DNA of 11,954 nucleotides from Acidimicrobiia bacterium (GTDB taxonomy: Bacteria; Actinomycetota; Acidimicrobiia; Acidimicrobiales; Poriferisodalaceae): NCBI GenBank assembly GCA_026983855.1, contig JALSTE010000401.1:1-11954 (forward strand), in the 5' to 3' direction. The notes below the pieces were generated by a model. It saw only the letters and a list, made by a program, of their open reading frames with translations, searched no databases and had not been told where the DNA came from. Made by a program: the position numbers and the translations under genes. Below are positions 1 to 6,823 of this stretch, in pieces. Each line of letters begins with the position of its first letter. Position 1 is the first letter of the stretch.

Positions 1-2
1 CG

Positions 3-527
3 ACCTTCGTGTACCCGGCCCTCACCCATCCCCACAAGGACCACGGGGTGGCCATAGGGGCCATGGCCGTTCTGCGGGAGCGCGGGGTGTCCGCCCGTCT
101 CATCCTCACCGGGAGTCCCGGGCGGGCCGATCAGGGTGTTCGCCAGCTGGTCGAGGACCTCGACCTGGGGGATCGGGTCGAGATAAGGGGTCACGTTCCC
201 CGAGCCGAGCTCGACGAAGCCCTCGACGAGTCCGTCGCCCTGGTGTACCCCTCCCGCTACGAGGGCTTCGGCGCCGCCGCGGTGGAGGCCATGTCACGCG
301 GAGTTCCGGTACTGGCGGCATCGGGCACGGGCATGGCCGAGGTGGTGGCGGAGGCCGGGATGCTGCTGCCCCCGGGTGACCCTCGGGTGTGGGCCACGGC
401 GATGGCCGACCTGATCGCCGATCCGGAGGCCCGACGGGCCATGAGCGAGGCCGGACGAATCCGGGCCGCCGATTTCGGTATCGAGGCCTCCACCAAGAGA
501 CTCATCGAGGTCTACCGCACGCTCTGA
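3..527 (+). CDS. Glycosyltransferase family 4 (GT-B), C-terminal part, truncated by window edge
   Basis: The reading frame is open from the first bases, so this is the last 174 codons of a gene that begins before the window; the GTG at position 9 is internal. GT4 enzymes transfer a sugar from a nucleotide sugar to a growing glycan or lipid on the cytosolic side of the membrane. Visible residues fit their C-terminal nucleotide-binding domain: a PHKDH segment near residues 10-14 (compare the common PRKNH/PHKNH), LILTG at 33-37, an IRGHVP turn at 61-66, and the EX7E motif E87-G-F-G...E95, which contacts the donor. The GVPVLAASGTGMAEVV stretch is also typical. About 200 N-terminal residues, including the acceptor domain, are missing from view. 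Donor and acceptor cannot be read. It converges on the regulator gene, with 43 bases between them. Confidence 0.88.
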   Translation, partial: TFVYPALTHPHKDHGVAIGAMAVLRERGVSARLILTGSPGRADQGVRQLVEDLDLGDRVEIRGHVPRAELDEALDESVALVYPSRYEGFGAAAVEAMSRGVPVLAASGTGMAEVVAEAGMLLPPGDPRVWATAMADLIADPEARRAMSEAGRIRAADFGIEASTKRLIEVYRTL

Positions 528-570
528 CCGGGTGGCCCGCCGTCGTTGACATACTCGGTGGTCGATGATG
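528..570. other. Short convergent intergenic gap
   Basis: This lies between the stop of the + strand glycosyltransferase and the stop of the - strand Lrp-type regulator. The only structure seen is a weak 4-bp stem (CGGG-TGG-CCCG at 530-539) with no T-tract on either side. I do not call a terminator; transcripts from both sides may run into each other. Confidence 0.5.
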
Positions 571-1077
571 TCAGCGGGTACCCCAGGCGTAGGTCTGCTT
601 CTTGAGATCCAGGTATGTGAAGAGCTCCACCCTCCTCACTCCCGGGAGTTTCCTGAGGTTTCCATCCACGATCTGGAGGAGCTGCTCATCATCGTCGCAG
701 ACCAGCTCCACCAACAGGTCGTATCTACCCGAGCAGATGACTACGTAGCTGACCTCGGCCACTGCGTCTATGAGTGATGCGGTCTCACGCACGGGACCCT
801 CCACCTCCACGCCGGCCATGGCCATGGTGCGGAATCCCAGGGTCAGGGGATTGGTGATGGCGACGATGTCGACGACGCCGGTCTGGAGGAGTCGCTGCAC
901 CCGGAGTCGGGTGGCGTTGCTGGAGAGGTCCACGGCTCGGGCCAGGTCGGTGAACGACTTTCGGCCGTCCTGCTGCAGCTCGCGGATCAGCGCCTTGTCG
1001 ATTTCATCCAGATCGTCGATGACCCCCGCTCCGGACGGGTCACCGTTCGGGTGGGGGCGGCCGTTCGTCAAGGTCAT
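571..1077 (-). CDS. Lrp/AsnC family transcriptional regulator
   Basis: A 168-residue protein, the usual Lrp length plus an extra Pro/Gly-rich N-terminal tail of about 20 residues. The AsnC-type winged HTH spans about residues 22-80: LDEIDKALIRELQQDGRKS, then LARAVDLSSNATRLRVQRL as the recognition region. A RAM/ligand-binding domain follows, with CSGRYDLLVEL (115-125) matching the conserved G-x-Y/F-D turn at the effector site. Such proteins form octamers or dimers and respond to amino acids. The ATG at 1077 overlaps the aminotransferase stop as ATGA; the long frame running further upstream is only the out-of-frame shadow of that gene. No strong Shine-Dalgarno precedes it, fitting translational coupling. 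Being last in the operon, it probably senses the imported compound or its product and controls the promoter near 6700-6820; that target is inferred. Confidence 0.93.
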   Translation of the reverse strand: MTLTNGRPHPNGDPSGAGVIDDLDEIDKALIRELQQDGRKSFTDLARAVDLSSNATRLRVQRLLQTGVVDIVAITNPLTLGFRTMAMAGVEVEGPVRETASLIDAVAEVSYVVICSGRYDLLVELVCDDDEQLLQIVDGNLRKLPGVRRVELFTYLDLKKQTYAWGTR

Positions 1078-2453
1078 TCGTCGAGGTCTCTTCCCACTTC
1101 CGTAATGGCTGCGCTGAGTATTTCCATGGCGGCACTGAACAGTTCGGGTTCCATGTTCAGCGCCGGGAGACCACGGTAGTGGGCCACGTCGTCCTGGATC
1201 CCGATCAGACCCATTCGAACGCACCTCTGGTGCACGCGGGCCGATATCTCCGGTGCCCTTCTGCCGGTGGCGGGATCCATGAACTCGACAGCCAGGTACA
1301 GGCCCCTGATCCGGATGTCGGCGACGATCGGACTCGCGGCACGGAGTGGTTCCAGGGCATCCCTGGCGATGCCCTCGAGTATGGCGACGTTGTCGAGCAC
1401 TCCCTCGGCGGTGATGATGCGCAGGCTCTCCCGGGCGGCCAGGCAGGCTGCGGGCTGGCCGGCCCAGGTGCCCCCGGTGTGGACACCATCGGTGGCTTCC
1501 GCCACCGCCTCCGACATCAGGACCGCTCCCAGGGGCAGGGCTCCGCCCGACAAACCCTTGGCGAGACACATGAGGTCCGGCTGCAGTTCCCAGTGATCGG
1601 CGGCGAACAGCCGCCCGGTGCGACCCATACCGGTCTCCACCTCGTCCAGGGTGAGCAACCATCCGTGGGATCGGCGCAATTCGTCCAGCTCGCTCCAGAA
1701 GGCGGGCGGAGGGGTCAGAACCCCGCCCTCGCCGATGATCGGCTCGATGACCACCCCGGCGATTTCCTCGGGCGGAACCACGTGGAAGCACAGCCTCTCG
1801 CGGATCCATTCGGTAACGCAGGTGCCGTCGCACGGGCCGTCGTGACGAAAGACGCATCGGCTGGGGTCGGGATAGGGCACGTGGAGGTACCCGGGCATGA
1901 GGTGACGCATCCCCCCGTGGAACTCCGCCTGTTGGGCGCTGAGCGCCTGGGCGGCGTAGGACTCTCCGTGATACTGGCCGAAGAAGGAGATGATCCAGGG
2001 CCGGCCAGTGGCTGCCCGCATCAACTTGAGGGCCGTTTCCACCGTCTCGGTGCCGGAGACCTCGTAGGCGACACGGCTCAGCGAGGACGGGGCGACGGAG
2101 AGCAGGGCCTCGGCGAAGGTGCTGAGGGGTTCGGCGGGAACGTAGTCGGTGTTCTCGACGCTGTACCGGTGGAGTCCCTCCACCGCCGCGGCCATGACCC
2201 TGGGATGGTCGGCGCCAAGTGGGGTCGAGCCCCATCCGCCCACGAAGTCGATGAACCGGTTTCCGTCGACATCGGTGAGTATCGAGCCCTTCTTGCCGGC
2301 GAGGACGATGGGCACGGTGCTCCGCGAAGCTGGCTCTGCCCCGTGTATGAGGGTGGCGGCCCGGTCCAGGGCGGCGCGGCTACGGATACCGGGAACAGCG
2401 CCACCGAGGTTCACGGGATCCGAGGTCGGGAATGGGGACTTGCTCTCGCTCAT
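1074..2453 (-). CDS. Class III PLP-dependent aminotransferase (omega-aminotransferase type)
   Basis: A 459-residue fold-type I enzyme expected to move an amino group from an amino acid or amine to a keto acid in the cytosol. Visible landmarks: SGT (133-135) for the PLP phosphate; YHG (161-163) for ring stacking; D270 in the LTLDEVETG motif for the pyridine nitrogen; K299 in LAKGLSGGALPLG as the Schiff-base lysine; T329 in the GGTWAGQP loop; and R427, which lines up with the substrate-carboxylate arginine of GabT. A loop with C200, C208 and C212 after PYPDPSR resembles the cysteine-bearing loop of archaeal omega-aminotransferase/racemase relatives. The usual Q of DEVQTG is E273 here. The ATG at 2453 overlaps the ATPase stop (ATGA), and its own stop overlaps the regulator start. 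Genomic context suggests it acts on the imported compound. Substrate is not readable; a racemase activity is possible in this family. Confidence 0.93.
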   Translation of the reverse strand: MSESKSPFPTSDPVNLGGAVPGIRSRAALDRAATLIHGAEPASRSTVPIVLAGKKGSILTDVDGNRFIDFVGGWGSTPLGADHPRVMAAAVEGLHRYSVENTDYVPAEPLSTFAEALLSVAPSSLSRVAYEVSGTETVETALKLMRAATGRPWIISFFGQYHGESYAAQALSAQQAEFHGGMRHLMPGYLHVPYPDPSRCVFRHDGPCDGTCVTEWIRERLCFHVVPPEEIAGVVIEPIIGEGGVLTPPPAFWSELDELRRSHGWLLTLDEVETGMGRTGRLFAADHWELQPDLMCLAKGLSGGALPLGAVLMSEAVAEATDGVHTGGTWAGQPAACLAARESLRIITAEGVLDNVAILEGIARDALEPLRAASPIVADIRIRGLYLAVEFMDPATGRRAPEISARVHQRCVRMGLIGIQDDVAHYRGLPALNMEPELFSAAMEILSAAITEVGRDLDE

Positions 2454-3625
2454 GCTGTTGTGCCTGTCGTGTCACTGGGGCTGATGGTCTCGCCGACCAG
2501 GTGGCTCTGCTCGATTCTCCAGGTGGCCCATACCTCACGACCAGGTTCAAGGTCCGGGATATCGAATCCCGCGGCGGCGGCGGACAGGTGGGGACCTCCA
2601 TCGCAGTCCAGGTCCACCCGCACCACCGACCCCTGGAATATCACCCGGCGAACGCGCCCGCGAAACCCGCCCGTGGTCGTGTCGGCGGGATCGGGGGCGG
2701 ATCCGGCCAGGCTGATACGGCTGGGGCGTAGTACCAGAGTCGCCCGACGGGTGTCGGAGGTGATACCGCTAGTCGTACCGACCATGACGCGTGTCCCATC
2801 GGGCAGTGTCACGTTGACCCTCGGGGCATCTGATCTTGAGTTCACCTCGACCGGCACCAGGTTCGCCTCACCGATGAAGTCGGCGCAGAATCTGGTGGCC
2901 GGACGATTGAAGATCTCCTCCGGCGGAGCGATCTGTTCAATCCGCCCCCGGTTCATCACCGCTATTCGGTCTGAGAGGGTGAGGGCCTCCTCCTGATCGT
3001 GAGTGACGTAGACGAAACTTATTCCGACCTGTCTCTGGATCTCCTTGAGCTCAATCTGCATCTCCCGCCGCAGCTTCAGGTCCAGGGCACCGAGGGGTTC
3101 GTCGAGGAGCAGCACCGCGGGTCGGTTGACGAGACCTCGTGCCAGGGCCACCCTCTGGCGCTGACCTCCGGAGAGGGCACGGGGTAGTCGGTCTGCGAAT
3201 TCCCACATCTTCACGGTCCGTAGGGCCTCCTCCACCCGTGCGGTCACCTCGTTGCGGGATAGGCGGGACCGGCGAGGTCCGTAGGCCACGTTGTCCCTGA
3301 CCGTCATGTGGGGAAACAGGGCGTAGCTCTGAAACACCAGATTCGTACTTCTCTTGAATGGAGGTAGTCGGCTTCCCTCCTGTCCGTTGAGGAGCAACCT
3401 GCCCGAGGTGGGTTCTTCGAACCCGGCGATCATCCTCAGGGTCGTGGACTTGCCACAGCCACTCGGGCCCAGAAGGGAGAAGAACTCTCCGGGCTCGACC
3501 CGCAGTGAGATCCGGTCCACCGCGGTCACGTCACCGAAGCGTTTGGTGATCCCGACGAGTTCCAGGGCCGACGTCCGCCGGGGAGGGGGGTCGCCGGTGG
3601 GGCTGGGGGACTTGATTCGGCTCAT
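2450..3625 (-). CDS. potA: ABC transporter ATP-binding protein, PotA type
   Basis: A 391-residue cytosolic ATPase that powers the importer encoded upstream. Walker A is GPSGCGKST (53-61), the Q-loop is VFQSYALFPHMTV with Q99, the signature is LSGGQRQRVALARG (151-164), Walker B is VLLLDEP (171-177), the D-loop is LGALD (178-182) and the switch histidine is H209 in VTHD. All catalytic elements are intact. After about residue 250 comes a TOBE-type regulatory domain (FIGEANLVP onward, with VLRPSRISL at 298-306), as in PotA/FbpC/CysA-like subunits. The ATG at 3625 overlaps the PotB-type stop (ATGA), and the bases before it (CCTCCTC) are not a ribosome-binding site, so reinitiation after the upstream gene is likely. 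The family name gives subfamily, not ligand. Confidence 0.94.
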   Translation of the reverse strand: MSRIKSPSPTGDPPPRRTSALELVGITKRFGDVTAVDRISLRVEPGEFFSLLGPSGCGKSTTLRMIAGFEEPTSGRLLLNGQEGSRLPPFKRSTNLVFQSYALFPHMTVRDNVAYGPRRSRLSRNEVTARVEEALRTVKMWEFADRLPRALSGGQRQRVALARGLVNRPAVLLLDEPLGALDLKLRREMQIELKEIQRQVGISFVYVTHDQEEALTLSDRIAVMNRGRIEQIAPPEEIFNRPATRFCADFIGEANLVPVEVNSRSDAPRVNVTLPDGTRVMVGTTSGITSDTRRATLVLRPSRISLAGSAPDPADTTTGGFRGRVRRVIFQGSVVRVDLDCDGGPHLSAAAAGFDIPDLEPGREVWATWRIEQSHLVGETISPSDTTGTTA

Positions 3626-4563
3626 GAGGAGGTGTCCAGATTCCTGACGCGTGCGATCCGATATGAGAGGTAGACAACCAAGCCGGAGACCACGAGCAGT
3701 AGGAAGGTCAGCGCTGAGCCCACTCCCCATTCCCCCCGCCGGGTGAACAGGTCTTCGATGACCGAGGCCAGCATCCGGCCACTCGTGCCACCAACCAGAC
3801 CCGGAGTGGCGAAGTCGGACACGATCGGTATGAAGACGATGACCATCGTGGCCACGAAGCCGGTGGCGGTGAGGGGGAAGATGACGTAACGGAAGGTCGT
3901 GAACCAGCCCGCGCCCAGATCGGAGGAGGCCTCCAGCACCCGGGGGTCGATGGTCTTCATGGCCGCGTACAGGGGGATCACCGCGTAGGGCATCCATGAG
4001 GCGGTCAACACCAGTACCACCGAAAACCGTGTGAAGAGAAGCCAGTCGAGCGGTGCATGGGTGATTCCGATGCCCTGCAGAACCGTGTTCACCAGACCAT
4101 TTCGGGCCAGGATCGTACGCCAGCCGAAGATTCTGATCAGTGGATTGAGCTCATCGGAGAGAGCGAGGGCCAGTAGCAGGGGCACCTCCCAGCGGCCGAC
4201 CTTCATGGCGATGAAGTACGCCAGTGGGTAGGCCAGCACCAGGAGGATGACCATGGAGATGGACGCCAGAATGAAAGTGGTTCCGGCGACATGGAGGATG
4301 TTCGGCTGTACGGCCGCCCGGTAGTTCGCCAGGGTGAAGGATCCGTCTCCGGTTCGGCTCCGTCGTTGGAAGCTGTAAATCGCCAGCAGAACCAGGGGAC
4401 CGGAGAAGAATGTCAACAGGACCCCAACCGGCGTGGAGATGAATGCGTACGGAATCCAGCGCCGTCGTCGACCCCTTCCGGCGTAGGAGATGTCGAGGAC
4501 CGCTTCCTCTTGATCTCCGGGTTGGTGTTCGAGCCCTTCGAGGGATTTCCCGACGTCAACCAT
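3622..4563 (-). CDS. potB: ABC transporter permease, PotB type
   Basis: A 313-residue inner-membrane permease with about six transmembrane segments. A charged cytosolic N-terminus of about 35 residues ends in GRRRRW, followed by the first helix (about 40-64). NPLIRIFGWRTILARNGLVN (140-159) is a PotB-type signature (compare LIRTYAWRTLL). The EAA loop that docks on the ATPase is at 211-230: EASSDLGAG up to FP at 229-230. It starts six bases after the PotC-type stop, with a G-rich GGGGG tract about 12 bases before the ATG, and its stop overlaps the ATPase start. Together with the second permease it forms the channel heterodimer. The order binding protein-C-B-A is the reverse of E. coli potABCD. 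Confidence 0.93.
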   Translation of the reverse strand: MVDVGKSLEGLEHQPGDQEEAVLDISYAGRGRRRRWIPYAFISTPVGVLLTFFSGPLVLLAIYSFQRRSRTGDGSFTLANYRAAVQPNILHVAGTTFILASISMVILLVLAYPLAYFIAMKVGRWEVPLLLALALSDELNPLIRIFGWRTILARNGLVNTVLQGIGITHAPLDWLLFTRFSVVLVLTASWMPYAVIPLYAAMKTIDPRVLEASSDLGAGWFTTFRYVIFPLTATGFVATMVIVFIPIVSDFATPGLVGGTSGRMLASVIEDLFTRRGEWGVGSALTFLLLVVSGLVVYLSYRIARVRNLDTSS

Positions 4564-4569
4564 CGGTGC

Positions 4570-5505
4570 TCAGGCCCCCGCCACCACATCGCGGATGTCC
4601 TGGCCCCGCCGGTCCATCCTGATCTTCAGAAGCTGCCACACACCGACTATCAGGAGGATCTGAATCACTGACACCAGTGTCGCCAGGGCGTTGACGACCG
4701 GTAGGTCCCGGGCCCGGCGCAGTGACGAGAAGACCCAGATGGGGAAGGTGTTGTCGAACCCGGCGGTGAAGAACGAGACGATGAAGTTGTTGAACGACCA
4801 ACTGAACACGAATACGGCCGAGGCGCCGATGGTCGGGAGCAACAGGGGGACGATCACATGTCGAAGGGTCTCGGTCTCGGTGGCCCCGAGGTCGAGTGAG
4901 GCCTCGTGAATGTGGGGATCCAGGCGCACGAGTTGGGCCGAAAGCAGGGCCGTCACCAGGGGGAAGGCGATGACCACGTGCATGACCCCCACCGTCCACA
5001 GCGACAGCCGGACATTGAGCAGGGAGAAGAAGATCAGCCCTGAGACCCCGATGAGCAACCAGGGAATGACAAGTGGCAGGAGTATGAAACCACTGGCGGT
5101 TCCCCGGAAGCGGAACCGAAAGCGGGAGAGAGCGAAGGCTGAGAGGAGTCCCAGTAGCAGACACACCGGGGTGACGATGACCGCCACCTGCAGTGACGCC
5201 CGCAGAGAGTCCCACGCGGGGGTCTCCGCCATGGCCTGCCGGTACCACTCGAGGGTCGGCTGCCCGAACGGAAAGCCGATGACTATGGAGTCGTTGAAGC
5301 TGAACACGGCCAGCACGATGATGGGCCCGAACAGGAGCAGAGCCATCGCCACCAGGAAGGCGGTCCGCACCAGGGCCGCGGCGCGGCGCCGCCGGGACAT
5401 GGTCCAGAATATGGACCGGTCCGACTGACGCATCGCCTGGCGGTCGGCGGCCGGGTTGGTGGAGTCTGACACCAACCCGGACCCGGACCCTCTGGGTGAA
5501 TTCAT
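4570..5505 (-). CDS. potC: ABC transporter permease, PotC type
   Basis: Up to 311 residues with about six membrane segments, the first at about 47-70 (ending FSFNDS, a common PotC turn). The EAA loop is at 201-220 (EASLDLGATE...IVP), followed by the PotC-like FSWSFNNFIVSFFTAG (234-249; compare FSLDDFVISFFTSG). It is the second half of the permease heterodimer. The start is uncertain. The ATG at 5505, 24 bases after the binding-protein stop, has no Shine-Dalgarno (CATCCTC before it) and adds a low-complexity tail. Internal ATGs at 5433 (residue 25) and 5400 (residue 36, MSRRRR, just before helix 1) are real alternatives; the last would give the N-terminus most usual for the family. I kept the longest frame because it fits tight operon spacing. 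Confidence 0.92.
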   Translation of the reverse strand: MNSPRGSGSGLVSDSTNPAADRQAMRQSDRSIFWTMSRRRRAAALVRTAFLVAMALLLFGPIIVLAVFSFNDSIVIGFPFGQPTLEWYRQAMAETPAWDSLRASLQVAVIVTPVCLLLGLLSAFALSRFRFRFRGTASGFILLPLVIPWLLIGVSGLIFFSLLNVRLSLWTVGVMHVVIAFPLVTALLSAQLVRLDPHIHEASLDLGATETETLRHVIVPLLLPTIGASAVFVFSWSFNNFIVSFFTAGFDNTFPIWVFSSLRRARDLPVVNALATLVSVIQILLIVGVWQLLKIRMDRRGQDIRDVVAGA

Positions 5506-5529
5506 GAGGATGGCCGATCGGCGGGTCGG

Positions 5530-6636
5530 TCAACCGGCGAAACGGTTCCACTCCTCGTCCCAGAAAGCCTCGTCGTCCGGCAGGCCCTCGGGGATCGTGA
5601 CCTGGTCAATGGCCCCGGGATCGTCGAGGCCCAGATCGTCGATCAATTCGGCGGGAGCAACGTCGAGGATCTTGGAGTTGCTGGCCAGGTAGTCGTATTC
5701 CTCGGCGAAGACCAGCTGGCTCTGGGGGTCGAGGTAGTGGTTGATCAGGGCGTAAGCGGCATCGAGGTTCTTGGCGTTGGCTGAGATCCCGTGCCCGCAG
5801 GTCCAGAGGATCTGTCCCTCCTCGGGGGCCACGTACACGGCGTTGATTCCCTCATCCTGCAGCTCCGAGGCGATATCGGGAGTGGCGTGATTGGCGGCGA
5901 CGATCTCTCCGCTGGCGAACAATTGGACCAGGTCCCCGTCCCCGGACCACGTGGTGCGGATCGTGTCCAGGGCGCTCAGGGCGTCAACGGCCTCGGTCAC
6001 CTGTTCATCGGTGATCTGGTTCACCTCGGGTCCATAGCCCAGGGCCATGGCCATGTCCCAAATGGTGTTGACCGGCTCGTCGCTCACGGCGATGTCACCG
6101 GGGAATTCCGGGGAGAACAACTTGGCGTAGGAGTCGACGGATTCGGGCACCTCGTCCGCCAGGTACACGATGCCGAAGGGACCGGCCTGGAGGGGGACTA
6201 TGTAGACGTCTCCGTTCTCGGCGATCACCTGGTCACCCTGCTTCACCGAGTCGAATATCGAATCCCAGTCGTCTATCCGGGAGGTGTCTATCGGTTGCAG
6301 CAGCCCGGCGTCGATCATGGAACCGGCCTCTCCGGCACAGAGTTCGACCACGTCGGACTGAAATCCGGCCCGGAGCTTCGTCTCCGTTTCATCCTCATCG
6401 GCGAAGGCGGGTGTCTCGACCTTGATTCCCGTGGCCTCCTGGAACGGATCCAGCACGTCGGGGAGGAAACTGTCCTCGTAGCCGAAGAACACGACCGTCC
6501 CCGAGGGGCTGGCCGGGTCGCTGCCGGAGTCGGTCGTCGGAGATGCCTGAGATCCACCCCCGCTGTCACCGCAGGCCGCGGCGATCAGGGTCAGGCCCGC
6601 GAACACCGCCAGAATCCTCCACTTTGCCTTCGCCAT
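5530..6636 (-). CDS. ABC transporter substrate-binding lipoprotein, PotD-like family
   Basis: A 368-residue extracytoplasmic receptor for the downstream permeases. The start is the ATG at 6636: it is preceded by GGGGGG at a 9-base spacing and begins a lipoprotein signal (MAKAKWR, hydrophobic core, LIAAAC with C22 as lipidated cysteine), then a Ser/Gly/Asp-rich linker. The frame stays open upstream to 6843, but that part has no signal-peptide character. The mature domain shows the PotD-family layout: FGYEDSFLPDVLDPFQEATGIKV-like lobe I entry near 51-73, LFSPEFPGDIAVSDEP (173-188), and PEEGQILWTCGHGISANAKN (271-290), equivalent to the PKEGGIFWMDSLAIPANAKN region of E. coli PotD. Most PotD polyamine contacts appear changed (see findings), so family membership is sure but polyamine as ligand is doubtful. 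Confidence 0.92.
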   Translation of the reverse strand: MAKAKWRILAVFAGLTLIAAACGDSGGGSQASPTTDSGSDPASPSGTVVFFGYEDSFLPDVLDPFQEATGIKVETPAFADEDETETKLRAGFQSDVVELCAGEAGSMIDAGLLQPIDTSRIDDWDSIFDSVKQGDQVIAENGDVYIVPLQAGPFGIVYLADEVPESVDSYAKLFSPEFPGDIAVSDEPVNTIWDMAMALGYGPEVNQITDEQVTEAVDALSALDTIRTTWSGDGDLVQLFASGEIVAANHATPDIASELQDEGINAVYVAPEEGQILWTCGHGISANAKNLDAAYALINHYLDPQSQLVFAEEYDYLASNSKILDVAPAELIDDLGLDDPGAIDQVTIPEGLPDDEAFWDEEWNRFAG

Positions 6637-6645
6637 GATCTCGAG

Positions 6646-6651
6646 CCCCCC
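6646..6651 (-). promoter_or_regulatory. Ribosome-binding tract of the binding-protein gene
   Basis: The minus strand reads AGGGGGG, nine bases before the ATG at 6636, which fixes that start. The same G-run is complementary to the CCCCC in the loop of the hairpin just upstream. Confidence 0.6.
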
Positions 6652-6663
6652 TGGACCTCTGGC

Positions 6664-6699
6664 GCCATTCCTCGGCCCCCGGGGGTGACGAGGAATGGC
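6664..6699 (-). promoter_or_regulatory. Perfect 11-bp leader hairpin upstream of the transporter operon
   Basis: The arms GCCATTCCTCG (6664-6674) and CGAGGAATGGC (6689-6699) are perfect inverted repeats around a 14-base loop (6675-6688). The loop itself contains the palindrome CCCCCGGGGG (6676-6685). The element ends 27 bases before the ATG at 6636, on the untranslated side. No T-tract follows in either direction, so a simple terminator is unlikely. It could be an RNA hairpin controlling translation of the first operon gene, or a DNA operator, for example for the Lrp-type regulator. The sequence shows the symmetry; the role is inferred. Confidence 0.7.
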
Positions 6700-6706
6700 T
6701 GAGTGT

Positions 6707-6724
6707 GCTGTGGTCAACCGCAGC
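6707..6724 (-). promoter_or_regulatory. Second, smaller leader hairpin
   Basis: The minus strand reads GCTGCGGTTGACCACAGC: GCTG pairs with CAGC, then one C-A mismatch, then GG with CC around a TTGA loop. It sits eight bases upstream of the 11-bp hairpin, so the two would be stacked in one leader RNA if transcription starts further upstream. The TTGACC inside it could instead be read as a -35 box, but no matching -10 lies 16-18 bases downstream. Confidence 0.35.
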
Positions 6725-6754
6725 TCCACATGGACAATCGCGACCATCGGAACT

Positions 6755-6768
6755 GAATCTGCGAATCT
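6755..6768 (-). repeat. Direct repeat AGATTC-GC-AGATTC
   Basis: Two identical six-base units on the minus strand, eight bases apart start to start, lie in the A+T-richer part of the gap between flippase and transporter operon. It may be a regulator half-site pair or chance. Confidence 0.3.
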
Positions 6769-6793
6769 TTCACCAGCGTGTGGGGAAAAACGC

Positions 6794-6822
6794 AGTTTAC
6801 GATGACGTTGTTGAGAATAAAG
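6794..6822 (-). promoter_or_regulatory. Candidate promoter of the transporter operon
   Basis: The minus strand has TAAACT at 6799-6794, a fair -10 (TAnnnT). Seventeen bases upstream is CTTTAT (6822-6817), a poor -35. Transcription would then start near 6787 and give a leader of about 150 bases that contains both hairpins. The gap of 187 bases after a run of overlapping genes makes a promoter somewhere here likely; this exact placement is weak. Confidence 0.3.
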
Positions 6823-6823
6823 C

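Noticed and set aside
571..2235. Apparent 554-residue protein ending in the Lrp domain
   Set aside because: The first part is the aminotransferase gene read out of frame (Arg/Pro/His-rich). The real regulator starts at the ATG at 1077.
1179..2996. Long + strand open frame (605 codons) across the aminotransferase and ATPase genes
   Set aside because: It lies antisense to two clearly recognisable proteins; its translation is low-complexity Gly/Arg/Val-rich with no domain. High G+C creates such shadows.
5471..5490. CCCGGACCCGGACCC short tandem repeat in the PotC N-terminus
   Set aside because: Just over two copies of a six-base unit encoding Gly-Ser repeats in a tail that may not be translated; no sign of a functional repeat.
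6664..6699. Hairpin as an intrinsic terminator for the flippase transcript
   Set aside because: No T-tract follows the stem on the minus strand, and it lies about 125 bases beyond the flippase stop, close to the next start codon.
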